Source: Pseudobutyrivibrio ruminis CF1b
Lineage (GTDB): Bacteria > Bacillota > Clostridia > Lachnospirales > Lachnospiraceae
Direction: 5' to 3'
DNA: 64,000 nucleotides
Assembly (NCBI RefSeq): GCF_000424005.1
Contig: NZ_AUJB01000008.1
Coordinates: 558,001 to 622,000 of the forward strand
Made by a program: the position numbers and the translations under genes. This document shows, one piece after another, positions 8,204 to 15,535 of this stretch. The notes under the pieces were generated by a model. It saw only the letters and a list, made by a program, of their open reading frames with translations. It was not told where the DNA came from and did not search any database. The number at the start of each line of letters is the position of its first letter. The first letter of the stretch is position 1.

Positions 8204-8737
8204 ATGTTTGAAAAAATGAAAAGAATTTCGAAAGATGAAGAGGGTATTAATATCATCTGCGAAGGAATGGGATTTGATCCCAAGGTGGCTTATGAGCTTA
8301 CCAAAATGATGTTAGAACAGTATAGCCGTAGTGTTGTCGCTGGCAAAATTCTTTCTAGTATGACTAAGGCATCTGATCAGGAAAAGAATAAAAGGCAGAT
8401 GCGTAAGGACTTTTTGGAAATTATGAAGTTACCAATAGAAGAGTCAAAAGAAATGCAACGAAAGTTGCTTTGGCAAGTATCAGAATATGAATGGTTGGAA
8501 GCACCAAAGAATTATGTGTTAGAGGGAATGCAAGATTATGGTAATTCTGGCCCTATATATGTATCTATTATAAATAACAGATATATGACTAAGGACAAAA
8601 AGACAATGGTTGTGCTTGCTAATGAATTAGGATTTTCAGTTGCAAGTCTTGAAAATAAGAAAAGAGAAGCTATAAAGCTTTTTGGGATTATGATGTATCG
8701 ATATGCTGCCAAGCTTGAAGAGGAAGATACAGAATAG
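8204..8737 (+). CDS. ArpU/sigma-like hypothetical protein
   Basis: 177 aa. The C-terminal section (NNRYMTKDKKTMVVLANELGFSVASLENKKREAIKLFGIMMYRY) has the form of a sigma region 4 HTH as seen in phage ArpU/RinA-type late regulators. The N-terminal half is helical. GGAGG is only about 1 nt from ATG 8204 and about 12 nt from the in-frame ATG at 8216, so the start is uncertain. It is flanked by terminators on both sides. The likely role is transcription control of the element; the family call is tentative. Confidence 0.5.
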   Translation: MFEKMKRISKDEEGINIICEGMGFDPKVAYELTKMMLEQYSRSVVAGKILSSMTKASDQEKNKRQMRKDFLEIMKLPIEESKEMQRKLLWQVSEYEWLEAPKNYVLEGMQDYGNSGPIYVSIINNRYMTKDKKTMVVLANELGFSVASLENKKREAIKLFGIMMYRYAAKLEEEDTE

Positions 8738-8746
8738 TGTGGTATA

Positions 8747-8780
8747 TGCCTACGGTTTTATAAACCGTGGGCATTCTTTT
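8747..8780 (+). terminator. Intrinsic terminator
   Basis: TGCCTACGGTTT-ATA-AACCGTGGGCA followed by TTCTTTT, 10 nt after the ArpU-like gene. Confidence 0.8.
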
Positions 8781-8822
8781 ATTAGTTCGGTATGTAGATT
8801 TTCTAAATCTTTTAGATGTTGC

Positions 8823-8880
8823 TTACATGATTGTTATAGCATTGCTAGGGAATTGTTAGTACTCGTTTACATGATTGTTA
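8823..8880 (+). repeat. Two direct copies of TTACATGATTGTTA
   Basis: Perfect 14-bp copies at 8823-8836 and 8867-8880, 44 bp apart, in a gene-free stretch (8781-9011). They could be binding sites for the XRE regulator or integration proteins. No coding capacity seen here that I believe. Confidence 0.5.
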
Positions 8881-9011
8881 GATTACAGTTAGACAATGTT
8901 TGTAGTATTGTTATGGGTCACTACAATTTGATTATGATAATATACTTTATGCGCAAGGGTGTTAAATGCTATAGCAGAAGGGGAGCTTAGATAAAATTTG
9001 GAAAGGAGAAA

Positions 9012-9176
9012 ATGGTTATGATGTATCTACACGAAAAAATCTATTGCCCCTGCTGCGGTAAGGTTATTATTAGACGGCTAAAGGGTGTTATGGAAAACAA
9101 TTGTCCATATTGCAAAAAAGGGCTGAAGGTTATAGTCAACGAAAAGGGAATGACTATTTTTAGTGAATTATCTTAA
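9012..9176 (+). CDS. Zinc-ribbon microprotein 3
   Basis: 54 aa with AAAGGAG 5 nt before the ATG. CPCCGK and CPYCKK give two CxxC pairs, followed by a short beta-rich tail. It has the same general design as the two microproteins at 6185 and 6334 but a different sequence. Function unknown. Confidence 0.6.
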   Translation: MVMMYLHEKIYCPCCGKVIIRRLKGVMENNCPYCKKGLKVIVNEKGMTIFSELS

Positions 9177-9185
9177 GATATATAT

Positions 9186-9364
9186 TTAATTACATAGAAT
9201 GAGCTAACTGTGGTAGCGAAGAATTAGTCTTGGAGCGTCAGGTTCGCAGGCAGCTAGTAAGAGTTTGTGGCACGGCTATGAATATCATTGAGTATTGAAA
9301 GGCGGGGCAAAACAGAAGGAAGTATCTATTAGATAGATATTCTGTTTTGCTTCGTCTTTTTTTG
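9186..9364 (+). ncRNA. Candidate structured RNA ending in a long terminator hairpin
   Basis: The 320-bp gap 9177-9496 has no convincing gene. It is GC-richer than its surroundings up to about 9306 and then has a very strong terminator: GCAAAACAGAA (9307-9317) / TTCTGTTTTGC (9340-9350) with an inner TATCTAT/ATAGATA stem and a T run to 9364. A terminator with no gene before it suggests a transcribed RNA. No known family recognised. Confidence 0.4.
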
Positions 9365-9450
9365 TTGCTCTTTTTTAGCTTCCTTCTGGAGCTCTGAGAG
9401 TAATAGATATTGAATCAGTGGGAATGCTATATAGCTAAATATCCATGATT

Positions 9451-9488
9451 TCCGAGATTTGGAACTTACTAATTTTTCAAATTTCGGA
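9451..9488 (+). promoter_or_regulatory. Hairpin that hides the ribosome site of the sigma-like gene
   Basis: TCCGA-G-ATTTG (9451-9461) pairs with CAAAT-T-TCGGA (9478-9488). The right arm contains the first bases of CGGAGG, the ribosome site for ATG 9497. This could limit translation until a protein, RNA or temperature opens it. Confidence 0.5.
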
Positions 9489-9496
9489 GGTTAAAA

Positions 9497-10015
9497 ATGA
9501 ATATAAATAATGAAAACAAAGAGTACGAACTTATAAATCTTAAATTTGAATATCCAGGAATAAAAGGTGGAGTTACCTGGGCTGTCATATCAGATCTTTC
9601 TATGGAGGAGCTGATGGAGAAATATGGGGATGAGTTATTGAAGTATTCGCCAGTAATTCTACTTTCAGTAGAACAGGGAGAAGCCTTTAAGGACTTTCAT
9701 AGAAACGAGCATAAACATGATATGCGTGAAGCGAGAACTAAGCTTCCTATTAATTATAATGAAGAACTTCATGAATTTTTAGGTTTAATCACATCATCTA
9801 ATGTTACAGAGGATGATGCAATTAATAAATATGATTTGGAATTATTAAGGGAATCAATAGATTCACTAACTGCAGTTCAGCAGAGGAGAATCAAATTGTA
9901 TTTCTTTGAAGGTCTAACATTTAGAGAAATTGCAGCTAGAGAAGGTGTTAGTACGAAAAATGTTTATAAATCCGTTCAGGAAGCCATGAAAAAAATAAAA
10001 AAGTTTTGGGAATAG
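9497..10015 (+). CDS. RNA polymerase sigma-70 region 4-like protein of the mobile element
   Basis: 172 aa. The C-terminal 60 residues are a sigma region 4 HTH: LRESIDSLTAVQQRRIKLYFFEGLTFREIAAREGVSTKNVYKSVQEAMKKIKKF. Residues 1-100 are acidic and lack a clear sigma region 2. Tn916-type elements carry a similar gene between the HTH regulator and xis/int, and here it lies upstream of mazF, xis and int in the same order. It probably activates element genes. GGAGG is 8 nt before the ATG but is held in a hairpin. Confidence 0.78.
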   Translation: MNINNENKEYELINLKFEYPGIKGGVTWAVISDLSMEELMEKYGDELLKYSPVILLSVEQGEAFKDFHRNEHKHDMREARTKLPINYNEELHEFLGLITSSNVTEDDAINKYDLELLRESIDSLTAVQQRRIKLYFFEGLTFREIAAREGVSTKNVYKSVQEAMKKIKKFWE

Positions 10016-10016
10016 G

Positions 10017-10034
10017 GGTAACAAAACAGTTACC
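10017..10034 (+). other. Small inverted repeat after the sigma-like gene
   Basis: GGTAAC-N6-GTTACC directly after the stop at 10015. No T run follows on the plus strand, so it is more likely an operator or mRNA end than a terminator. Confidence 0.4.
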
Positions 10035-10084
10035 TCAGTGCAAGTAAGTGAAAGGCATTTTTGTCAGACATTTGAAAACTGAAT

Positions 10085-10395
10085 ATACATTCATCAGGTA
10101 CGTTCCTGCGTAGTGGAGCCCCAACAGGTACGCCATGTGCGATATAGCCTCACTGGAAAATTGGTAACACCAAACTGGCCATGATACATGCAGGTATAAT
10201 GATACTTCCGCTTAGCCACAATTATCGTAATGGGAGCGGCCCGGCGAGAACCGCGGGGAGGATAGAACCTATGGAGCTGTGTTGCAGCCGCCTGATAGAA
10301 TCCCGGATAGTATCGGGGTGCGTGGCAAATAGATACTTACATTTAATGATTTTTATGGGGCGTCTTCTTTATATCTATGTGAAGGCGCTCTTTTT
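10085..10395 (+). ncRNA. Candidate structured RNA upstream of mazF
   Basis: The 400-bp gap 10016-10419 has no believable gene. From about 10085 to 10340 it is much richer in G+C than its neighbours. It contains three degenerate repeats, a TTGGT-AAC-ACCAA hairpin (10161-10173) and a CCCGGAT/ATCGGGG hairpin near 10301-10318. It ends with a terminator-like stem, GGGCGTCTTC (10358-10367) / GAAGGCGCTC (10381-10390) then TTTTT. The mazF ribosome site follows directly. An RNA with its own terminator just before a toxin gene is suggestive, but the RNA itself is inferred. Confidence 0.45.
10095..10220 (+). repeat. Three degenerate repeats CAGGTA-N15-17-AGCC-N-CA
   Basis: Copies at 10095-10123, 10125-10152 and 10191-10220. 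The first two are in tandem 30 bp apart and share CAGGTACG. The third lies 66 bp after the second. They may be RNA units or protein-binding sites. Confidence 0.55.
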
Positions 10396-10419
10396 ACATA
10401 AGAAGAAAGGAGGAGTTCT

Positions 10420-10803
10420 ATGCTTGTAGTTCATCGTGGAGATATTTATTTAGCAGAATTAGGTGAAGGAGTAGGTTCTGAGCAAAGAGGCGAAAGACCA
10501 GTGCTTATTGTTCAAAATAATAAAGGTAATATCTTTTCGCCTACAGTTACAGTGCTTCCTATCACTACAAAGATTCATAAGAGTGAGGGAATGCCAACAC
10601 ATATACTTATTGATGATTTGAATGTGTTACCAGAAAAATCTGCAATCATGGCAGAGCAGATTACAACAATAGATAAGTCAAAGCTTATAAGAAAGCTTGG
10701 TATCCTTGACAAACGATTCATGAACAAGGTGGTAAATCCAAAGCTTTTGATTCAATTAGGTTTTTATGTGGAGGATAAGAATAAATGGAAAAGGCATTAT
10801 TAA
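10420..10803 (+). CDS. mazF: MazF/PemK-type endoribonuclease toxin
   Basis: 127 aa. It has the MazF fold signature: VVHRGDIYLAELGEGVGSEQ, then GERPVLIVQNN, then SPTVTVLPITTK and a late KSAIMAEQITTIDKSKL. MazF cuts mRNA at short sequences. AAAGGAGGAG lies 8 nt before the ATG. No MazE-like antitoxin gene is found upstream; instead there is a 400-bp gene-free stretch with repeats and a terminator. Its last 19 nt overlap the start of xis, so toxin and excision genes are co-transcribed. It probably stabilises the element. An antitoxin could also be encoded elsewhere. Confidence 0.9.
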   Translation: MLVVHRGDIYLAELGEGVGSEQRGERPVLIVQNNKGNIFSPTVTVLPITTKIHKSEGMPTHILIDDLNVLPEKSAIMAEQITTIDKSKLIRKLGILDKRFMNKVVNPKLLIQLGFYVEDKNKWKRHY

Positions 10804-10964
10804 CAGTAGAAGAATTTTGCTCATACCTTGGAATTGGGGAAACCAAAGCAAGGGAGTTGATAAGGCAACCAAGAAATGGTTTTAGCTTAAAAATTGGTAA
10901 TAAGTGGTTTGTAAATAAAGCTAGATTAGATCAGTGGTTAGCTGATGAATGCGATAAGTATTAA
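10785..10964 (+). CDS. xis: Excisionase-type small HTH protein (Xis)
   Basis: 59 aa. It has a winged-HTH of the MerR-like excisionase type: LTVEEFCSYLGIGETKARELI, then FSLKIGNKWFVNKARLDQWL. Such proteins bend DNA at element ends and direct integrase toward excision. It overlaps the end of mazF by 19 nt and precedes the integrase gene by 96 nt, the order found in Tn916-like modules. Confidence 0.85.
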   Translation: MEKALLTVEEFCSYLGIGETKARELIRQPRNGFSLKIGNKWFVNKARLDQWLADECDKY

Positions 10965-11060
10965 ATTGATATCCTAGACGTATATGTATTAAAGGATTTT
11001 AATTAAGACATAACAAGCGCTAGTTATTAAATTAAGATCAAATGAAGGCAGGTAGAATAA

Positions 11061-12311
11061 ATGGGAAAAAGTCTAAACGGAAGAGAACTTGGAAAAGGTA
11101 TTACTCAGCGTAAGGATGGTAGATATGTTGCAAGATTTATTGATCGGTATGGAAATAGAAAAAATGTATATGCTTCAAGTGTTAATGATATCCGCTTGAA
11201 GTTAAAAGCAGCCCAGTACGATGAGGAAACAAAAGAAGTTAAAGAATCAACAATTACATTAACACAATGGTATAATACTTGGCTTGATGTATATAAGAAA
11301 AACGCAATTAGGGTGGGAACAAGAACACATTATATGATGATTTATACAAAGCATATCGAGCCATTTCTTGGAGATATGTTGCTGACAGATATAAAGCCAA
11401 CTAGTGTAAGAAAATTGTTAAATAATTTGGAAGATAACGGGTTGGGATATTCAACACAGAGTAGGGTTAAAATTATGTTGGTGGATATGTTTGATAAAGC
11501 AATAATGGATGGCTTACTTGTTAGAAATCCTGCAAAAAATATAAAACTTAAAAAGAACGACTTTAATCGTAGAGTATTATCAAAGGAGGAGCAGATAACA
11601 TTTTTTGAATGTTCAAAGGGTACATATTTCGATAATCTATTTGTCGTAGCTGTTACTACAGGTATGAGAATAGGTGAGATTTGTGCTTTAACTTGGGAAG
11701 ATATTAATCTAACCACTAAGAAGATTACAGTAAATAAAACTCTCACTTATCAGAAATATGAAGGTGAAGAATCGAAAACATTTCACATTGGACCACCTAA
11801 GACTAAAACAAGCAATAGAGAGATCCCTATCAGTCCTAAATGTGAAATTGCTTTGAAAAAACAATTCGTCCTCAGAAATAACATAATGTCTCGTCACGGA
11901 GCAAAACCTATAGATGGGTTAGATAATCTTTTATTTGTATCCAGATACGGAAGACCTCTTTGTGATCAAACTATAATAGATGCTATTGATAGGATTGTAA
12001 ATGAAATTAATAGTTGTAGGGACGAGGCAGAGTTGTTTGACAGAATATCTCCACATTGCTTTAGACATACATTTGCTACAAGATGTTTTGAAGCTGGAAT
12101 ACCACCAAAGACTGTTCAGGTACTTTTAGGACATGCGACTTTGGATATGACTATGAATTTGTATACGCATGTAATGGATGATAAAAAGGATGAAGCAGTA
12201 ATTGCATTAAATGATTATTACTTTGATATGGAACAGCAGAGTTCGGCATTTATGGAAGATGATTTTAAGAATGCCATAGTAGATAGCAAAAAGGTTATTT
12301 CATTTGTTTGA
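11061..12311 (+). CDS. int: Tyrosine recombinase / integrase of the mobile element
   Basis: 416 aa. The N-terminal arm-binding domain includes ITQRKDGRYVARFIDRYGNRKNVYA. A SAM-like core-binding domain follows (about 65-165). The catalytic domain has the first Arg in TTGMRIGEICALTW, His-x-x-Arg in SPHCFRHTFATR, the next His in LGHATLDMT and the nucleophile Tyr in MNLYTHV. This is the Tn916/phage type. It integrates and excises the island through its attachment sites. Its end marks the right side of the island; an 11-bp tandem repeat 58 nt downstream may be part of the attachment region. Confidence 0.95.
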   Translation: MGKSLNGRELGKGITQRKDGRYVARFIDRYGNRKNVYASSVNDIRLKLKAAQYDEETKEVKESTITLTQWYNTWLDVYKKNAIRVGTRTHYMMIYTKHIEPFLGDMLLTDIKPTSVRKLLNNLEDNGLGYSTQSRVKIMLVDMFDKAIMDGLLVRNPAKNIKLKKNDFNRRVLSKEEQITFFECSKGTYFDNLFVVAVTTGMRIGEICALTWEDINLTTKKITVNKTLTYQKYEGEESKTFHIGPPKTKTSNREIPISPKCEIALKKQFVLRNNIMSRHGAKPIDGLDNLLFVSRYGRPLCDQTIIDAIDRIVNEINSCRDEAELFDRISPHCFRHTFATRCFEAGIPPKTVQVLLGHATLDMTMNLYTHVMDDKKDEAVIALNDYYFDMEQQSSAFMEDDFKNAIVDSKKVISFV

Positions 12312-12368
12312 TTAGTTTTTCGATTAGTGATGAAATGGTCCTTTTGGGCAATCAAAAGTTGTACTATA

Positions 12369-12390
12369 AAAATGGTGTCAAAATGGTGTC
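12369..12390 (+). repeat. Tandem 11-bp repeat AAAATGGTGTC next to int
   Basis: Two perfect copies end to end, 58 bp after the integrase stop. Repeats here are typical arm or core sites for the adjacent recombinase. The rest of 12312-12534 shows nothing I would call a gene. Confidence 0.5.
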
Positions 12391-12534
12391 AGAACAAAAT
12401 GAGAAGGCTGAAAACGTTGAATTATCAAGGCTTATAAAATTTCTTGGTGTTCTTATTACGTATATCAGAATACACCTTATGAGTGGAATAAGATTAGTGA
12501 TAAGCTACCGGATGATTTTTAATGGATTGATATG

Positions 12535-12567
12535 GAACTGTCGCAGATATTGCGACAGTTCTTTTTT
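12535..12567 (+). terminator. Intrinsic terminator downstream of int
   Basis: GAACTGTCGCA-GATAT-TGCGACAGTTC followed by TTTTTT, a perfect 11-bp stem. Confidence 0.9.
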
Positions 12568-12648
12568 GTATCGAATGCGCGGGAGGTAAGGGCAAAATCT
12601 TGCTGAAAAATGTGCCTGTGTGGCATAACTAAGGGCTTGTTTTAAAAT

Positions 12649-12845
12649 TTTACGGGTATAGTTTGAGAAAATGTAAATATACCCGTAATATTTGGCCTTT
12701 TATGCTTTGTTTAGTTTCAGATATGTTGAGTATCTAACCAAAATATAATAAGTGTGTATTAATATAGGGGAGATAATACACACTCATAGCATTTTAACAA
12801 TATTTTTACGGGTAAATGAATGGATATTACATTAGTACCCGTAAA
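12649..12845 (+). mobile_element. MITE-like hairpin element abutting a broken gene
   Basis: About 197 bp bounded by TTTACGGGTA (12649-12658) and its inverse TACCCGTAAA (12836-12845). Each end is itself a hairpin: 12650-12660 with 12678-12688, and 12805-12814 with 12836-12845. Between them lies GTGTGTATTA / TAATACACAC (12752-12761, 12774-12783). No gene is inside. The SAP-domain reading frame resumes exactly at the right edge. It could be a non-autonomous transposon or the end of the island. Confidence 0.5.
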
Positions 12846-13287
12846 GTAAATTCAACAGAAGTTACTATTACTTGAAGGAAGAACTGGTAGAGTTTTGCAA
12901 AAACAATGGACTTCCTGCTTCTGGGGGAAAGGTAGAACTTACTGAGAGAATAGCGTACTTCCTAGATACTGGAAAGGTAAAGGAAGTATCCAAAACTAAG
13001 AGAGCTATCGTTGAAGTTGGCACTCTCTCTGAAGATACAATCATAGAAAACAATATAGTCTGTTCAGAGAAACATAGAGCTTTTTTCAAAGAAAAGACTG
13101 GTAAATCATTTTCATTTAATGTGCAGTTTCAGAAATGGTTAACTTCGAAGATAATCAGGGCAGAAGTTTGGATGATGCTATTAAATGTTGGAAATACAAA
13201 AAGAGCATGCAAGGGCATAATAAGTATGAAAAGTCGGACTTAGCAGCTCTCACTAATGCAAATACCTGGCATTATACTCACGGTTAA
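12845..13287 (+). pseudogene. Broken SAP-domain protein gene (5' truncated and frameshifted)
   Basis: The open frame after the stop at 12842 reads KFNRSYYYLKEELVEFC, then NNGLPASGGKVELTERIAYFL, a SAP DNA-binding motif. A helical part follows, ending FNVQFQKW at 13138. In that frame the sequence then degrades, but the +2 frame continues sensibly from about 13141 (NFEDNQGRSLDDAI, then CWKYKK) to TAA at 13285-13287. A 1-nt deletion near 13139 explains this. No ATG start remains; the 5' end meets the hairpin element. SAP proteins of this small family normally begin before the SYYYLKEELV segment. Confidence 0.7.
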
Positions 13288-13459
13288 TTTCGGCAATTTC
13301 CTTTTTGCCATCGATATAATCCTGGTACATATCCCAAGGGGAGCCGCCACCGAGCCAGCAGGAAGAGCAGTTCTCACAGCCGCCGCCACAGTCCAGAGAG
13401 CTGCGGATGATTTGCTCGCGTTCTTCTTTTGTGGTGTCCTTAATAAGAATTGATTTCAT
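13253..13459 (-). CDS. Small cysteine-rich protein A
   Basis: 68 aa, read on the minus strand with AGGAGG about 8 nt before the ATG. The core GGGCENCSSCWLGG is glycine- and cysteine-rich (CxxCxxC). The C-terminal DMYQDYIDGKKEI resembles that of the neighbouring gene at 13471, so the two are tandem paralogues. It may bind a metal. Its 3' end overlaps the remnant SAP gene on the other strand. Function unknown. Confidence 0.65.
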   Translation of the reverse strand: MKSILIKDTTKEEREQIIRSSLDCGGGCENCSSCWLGGGSPWDMYQDYIDGKKEIAEINREYNARYLH

Positions 13460-13470
13460 AGGGGTACCTC

Positions 13471-13674
13471 CTATCGATAATCCATAGAAACATCCATATA
13501 TTCGCGCTTGCCACTGATATAATCATCAAAAGCAAGCTCTGGATCTTTGCCATGAAACACCTGGCATAATCCACAGTTATCACAGTCTGCAATACATTTA
13601 TAGATTGAATTAATGTATTTGCGTCTTTCTATTTCTGTAGAGTCACTGATATTTGGTGCGCTCATATTTCTCAT
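13471..13674 (-). CDS. Small cysteine-rich protein B
   Basis: 67 aa, 11 nt upstream of protein A on the same strand and probably in one operon with it. IADCDNCGLCQVFHG has CxxCxxC, and ELAFDDYISGKREYMDVSMDYR matches the tail of protein A. ATG 13674 or the in-frame ATG at 13665 could be the start; AGGATGG precedes both. Metal binding is plausible; no family name known to me. Confidence 0.65.
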   Translation of the reverse strand: MRNMSAPNISDSTEIERRKYINSIYKCIADCDNCGLCQVFHGKDPELAFDDYISGKREYMDVSMDYR

Positions 13675-13844
13675 CCATCCTAAGTAAATTAATCAAACAT
13701 ATTCTAACATTACTATATACCAAGACGGTTAGGTGCGGTACTACTTTAAATTTATATCAACATATAAAATAGATTTAGAGGGAAATCCTCAGTAAAAAGT
13801 ATATAATACAAAGAAAAGAATATTAACGAAGAGTTGGTTACATT

Positions 13845-14342
13845 ATGATTAAACACATCCAATTAATAAACGATGACTACCTGGGACATGTAGATATCCT
13901 GCGTCATGCAAGCAGAGGCGTGCTTGTAATGGATGACAGGATTCTAATAGGTTACGCGGAAAATGGTGGGATTATCATGATTCCAGGCGGGGGCGTCGAG
14001 GGAGACGAGACATACGCAGAATGCTGCGTTCGTGAAATGCTTGAAGAGACAGGCATGAAAGTAAATGCGGTCAACGAGTATTTAGAAATAGAAGAGTTCT
14101 TTGATGTATGGAGACATATCAATCACTATTTTATTTGTGAGTTGGTGGAAGATACGGGGGTTACTCATTTTACTGAGGCTGAGATAGAAGCGGGATACAA
14201 GCCAGTTTGGCTGCCTATTAAAGATGCACTGGCAATATTTGCAGAATATGAAAAATATCGTAAAACCGATATACCAGTGTATGGACTGTACAAACGTGAA
14301 TTAATAGCACTGCAGGAGGCACTGAGTCTCCTGCAGAAATAA
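13845..14342 (+). CDS. NUDIX hydrolase
   Basis: 165 aa. It has the full NUDIX box, G-x5-E-x7-REMLEETG, at about residues 46-68 following MIPGGGVEGDE. These enzymes split nucleoside diphosphates linked to another group, with Mg2+ held by the Glu residues. The N-terminus (VDILRHASRGVLVMDD) is typical of single-domain forms. It stands alone. The substrate is not predictable. Confidence 0.9.
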   Translation: MIKHIQLINDDYLGHVDILRHASRGVLVMDDRILIGYAENGGIIMIPGGGVEGDETYAECCVREMLEETGMKVNAVNEYLEIEEFFDVWRHINHYFICELVEDTGVTHFTEAEIEAGYKPVWLPIKDALAIFAEYEKYRKTDIPVYGLYKRELIALQEALSLLQK

Positions 14343-14469
14343 CAGTGTTTATATCAAAATATGAGAAATCCCAATTCAAGTATTAAGAAGTCATAGATTT
14401 TGGTTATTGCTACTATATTCAAGGAGATAAAATCATTCTAGAATAGAAAGGTATATTAGGAATTAAGTT

Positions 14470-14853
14470 ATGGAATTATCTAGCATACATCACATTGCTA
14501 TTATTGTGTCCGATTACGAGCGTGCTAAAGACTTTTATGTAAATAAGCTTGGATTTGGGATAATAAGAGAAAATTACAGACCACAAAAAGAGGACTGGAA
14601 GCTTGATCTTAGGGTTAATGAGAACACAGAGCTGGAAATCTTTGCACCAAAGAATCCACCTAAGAGACCATCATTTCCTGAGGCATGTGGTTTGAGACAT
14701 TTAGCTTTTCATGTGAAAAACATAGAAGCTGAAGTGGAAGAGCTTAAAAGTAAAGGAATTGAATGTGAACCCATCAGAACAGATGAGTTCACTCATAAGA
14801 AAATGACCTTTTTCTTTGACCCAGATGGGTTACCACTAGAATTACATGAATAG
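14470..14853 (+). CDS. VOC-family protein, GloA2/YaeR-like
   Basis: 127 aa, one glyoxalase/VOC domain. Metal ligand positions are visible: His in SIHHIAIIVSDY, Glu in ELEIFAP, His in LRHLAFHV, and Glu near PLELHE at the C-terminus. This short form is close to the SMU1112c/YaeR group, whose substrate is not settled. It is convergent with an HxlR regulator gene 15 nt away. Confidence 0.85.
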   Translation: MELSSIHHIAIIVSDYERAKDFYVNKLGFGIIRENYRPQKEDWKLDLRVNENTELEIFAPKNPPKRPSFPEACGLRHLAFHVKNIEAEVEELKSKGIECEPIRTDEFTHKKMTFFFDPDGLPLELHE

Positions 14854-14868
14854 CAAGCGGGGGTTGGA

Positions 14869-15210
14869 CTACAGATTGTCCTCGCCCCAGCGCTTCAATT
14901 CTAACAGAATAGGAATAAGTGATTTTGCTTTGCCAGTAAGTGAGTATTCAACCCTTACTGGCATTTCGTCGTATTGGACTCTTGAAACTAAGCCGTCACT
15001 TTCAAGTTCTTTTAAAGACTGAGCCAGCATAGTGTTAGTGATCCCAAAAACAGAGCGGCGCAAATCTCCATATCTAACAACCTCATTGTTATCGATGACA
15101 CAGAGAATCATAATTTTCCATTTTCCACCAACGATATTTAATACTTTCTTTAATCCGCAGCCCTTTCCAGCGATATCTTCGCAGAGAGGCTCTTTTTTTT
15201 CTTTACTCAT
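14869..15210 (-). CDS. HxlR-family transcriptional regulator
   Basis: 113 aa. Winged-HTH with the family start: CEDIAGKGCGLKKVLNIVGGKWKIMILCVI, then YGDLRRSVFGITNTMLAQSLKELESDGLV. The Cys residues near positions 9-18 may sense redox or electrophile stress, as in related HypR/HxlR proteins. It is divergent from the ferredoxin gene at 15326, so it may control that operon. The 115-bp intergenic region would hold both promoters. Confidence 0.9.
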   Translation of the reverse strand: MSKEKKEPLCEDIAGKGCGLKKVLNIVGGKWKIMILCVIDNNEVVRYGDLRRSVFGITNTMLAQSLKELESDGLVSRVQYDEMPVRVEYSLTGKAKSLIPILLELKRWGEDNL

Positions 15211-15325
15211 AGTCAGATTTTCCTTACTAGGTTAATAAAATTTGCGTAGTTGATATATTTTTCTTACCACATATAATAAACATAGCGATTGAGAAAATCA
15301 AGTAAGATCAAGGATAGGAGATATT

Positions 15326-15535
15326 ATGGTAAAGAAAAAGGCAAATCCAGATCGAAGTATTTGCGTGGCCTGTGGTGTTTGCGTTTTGCAGTGTCCAAGG
15401 AACGCGCTTAGCATTCACAAAGGTTGTTATGCAGTGGTAGATAATGAAAAATGTGTTGGCTGTGGGCTTTGTGCCAAGGCATGTCCTGCTAATGCAATTA
15501 ATATCGTGGAAAAGCAGGAGGTGGCAAATGGCTAA
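15326..15535 (+). CDS. 2x[4Fe-4S] ferredoxin
   Basis: 69 aa with two complete cluster motifs: CVACGVCVLQCP and CVGCGLCAKACP. A Lys-rich start and an 8-residue tail follow. It carries electrons between redox enzymes in the cytosol. Its stop overlaps the start of the membrane iron-sulfur protein (ATG at 15528), so the two are coupled and probably form an electron pathway at the membrane. HxlR control is inferred from the divergent gene. Confidence 0.93.
   Translation: MVKKKANPDRSICVACGVCVLQCPRNALSIHKGCYAVVDNEKCVGCGLCAKACPANAINIVEKQEVANG

Noticed and set aside
8703-8990. 95-aa open frame after the ArpU-like gene
   Set aside because: It starts inside that gene, runs through its terminator, has no ribosome site and odd composition.
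10181-10429. 82-aa open frame upstream of mazF, a possible antitoxin
   Set aside because: No ribosome site, it crosses the terminator and the mazF ribosome site, and the sequence resembles no MazE/AbrB fold. The region looks like RNA or binding sites.
12308-12589. 93-aa open frame overlapping the end of int
   Set aside because: It crosses the tandem 11-bp repeat and the terminator and has no protein-like pattern.
1-12845. A full conjugative element
   Set aside because: Only regulator, Xis and integrase are seen. No relaxase or mating-pore gene is in the window; these could lie further left.
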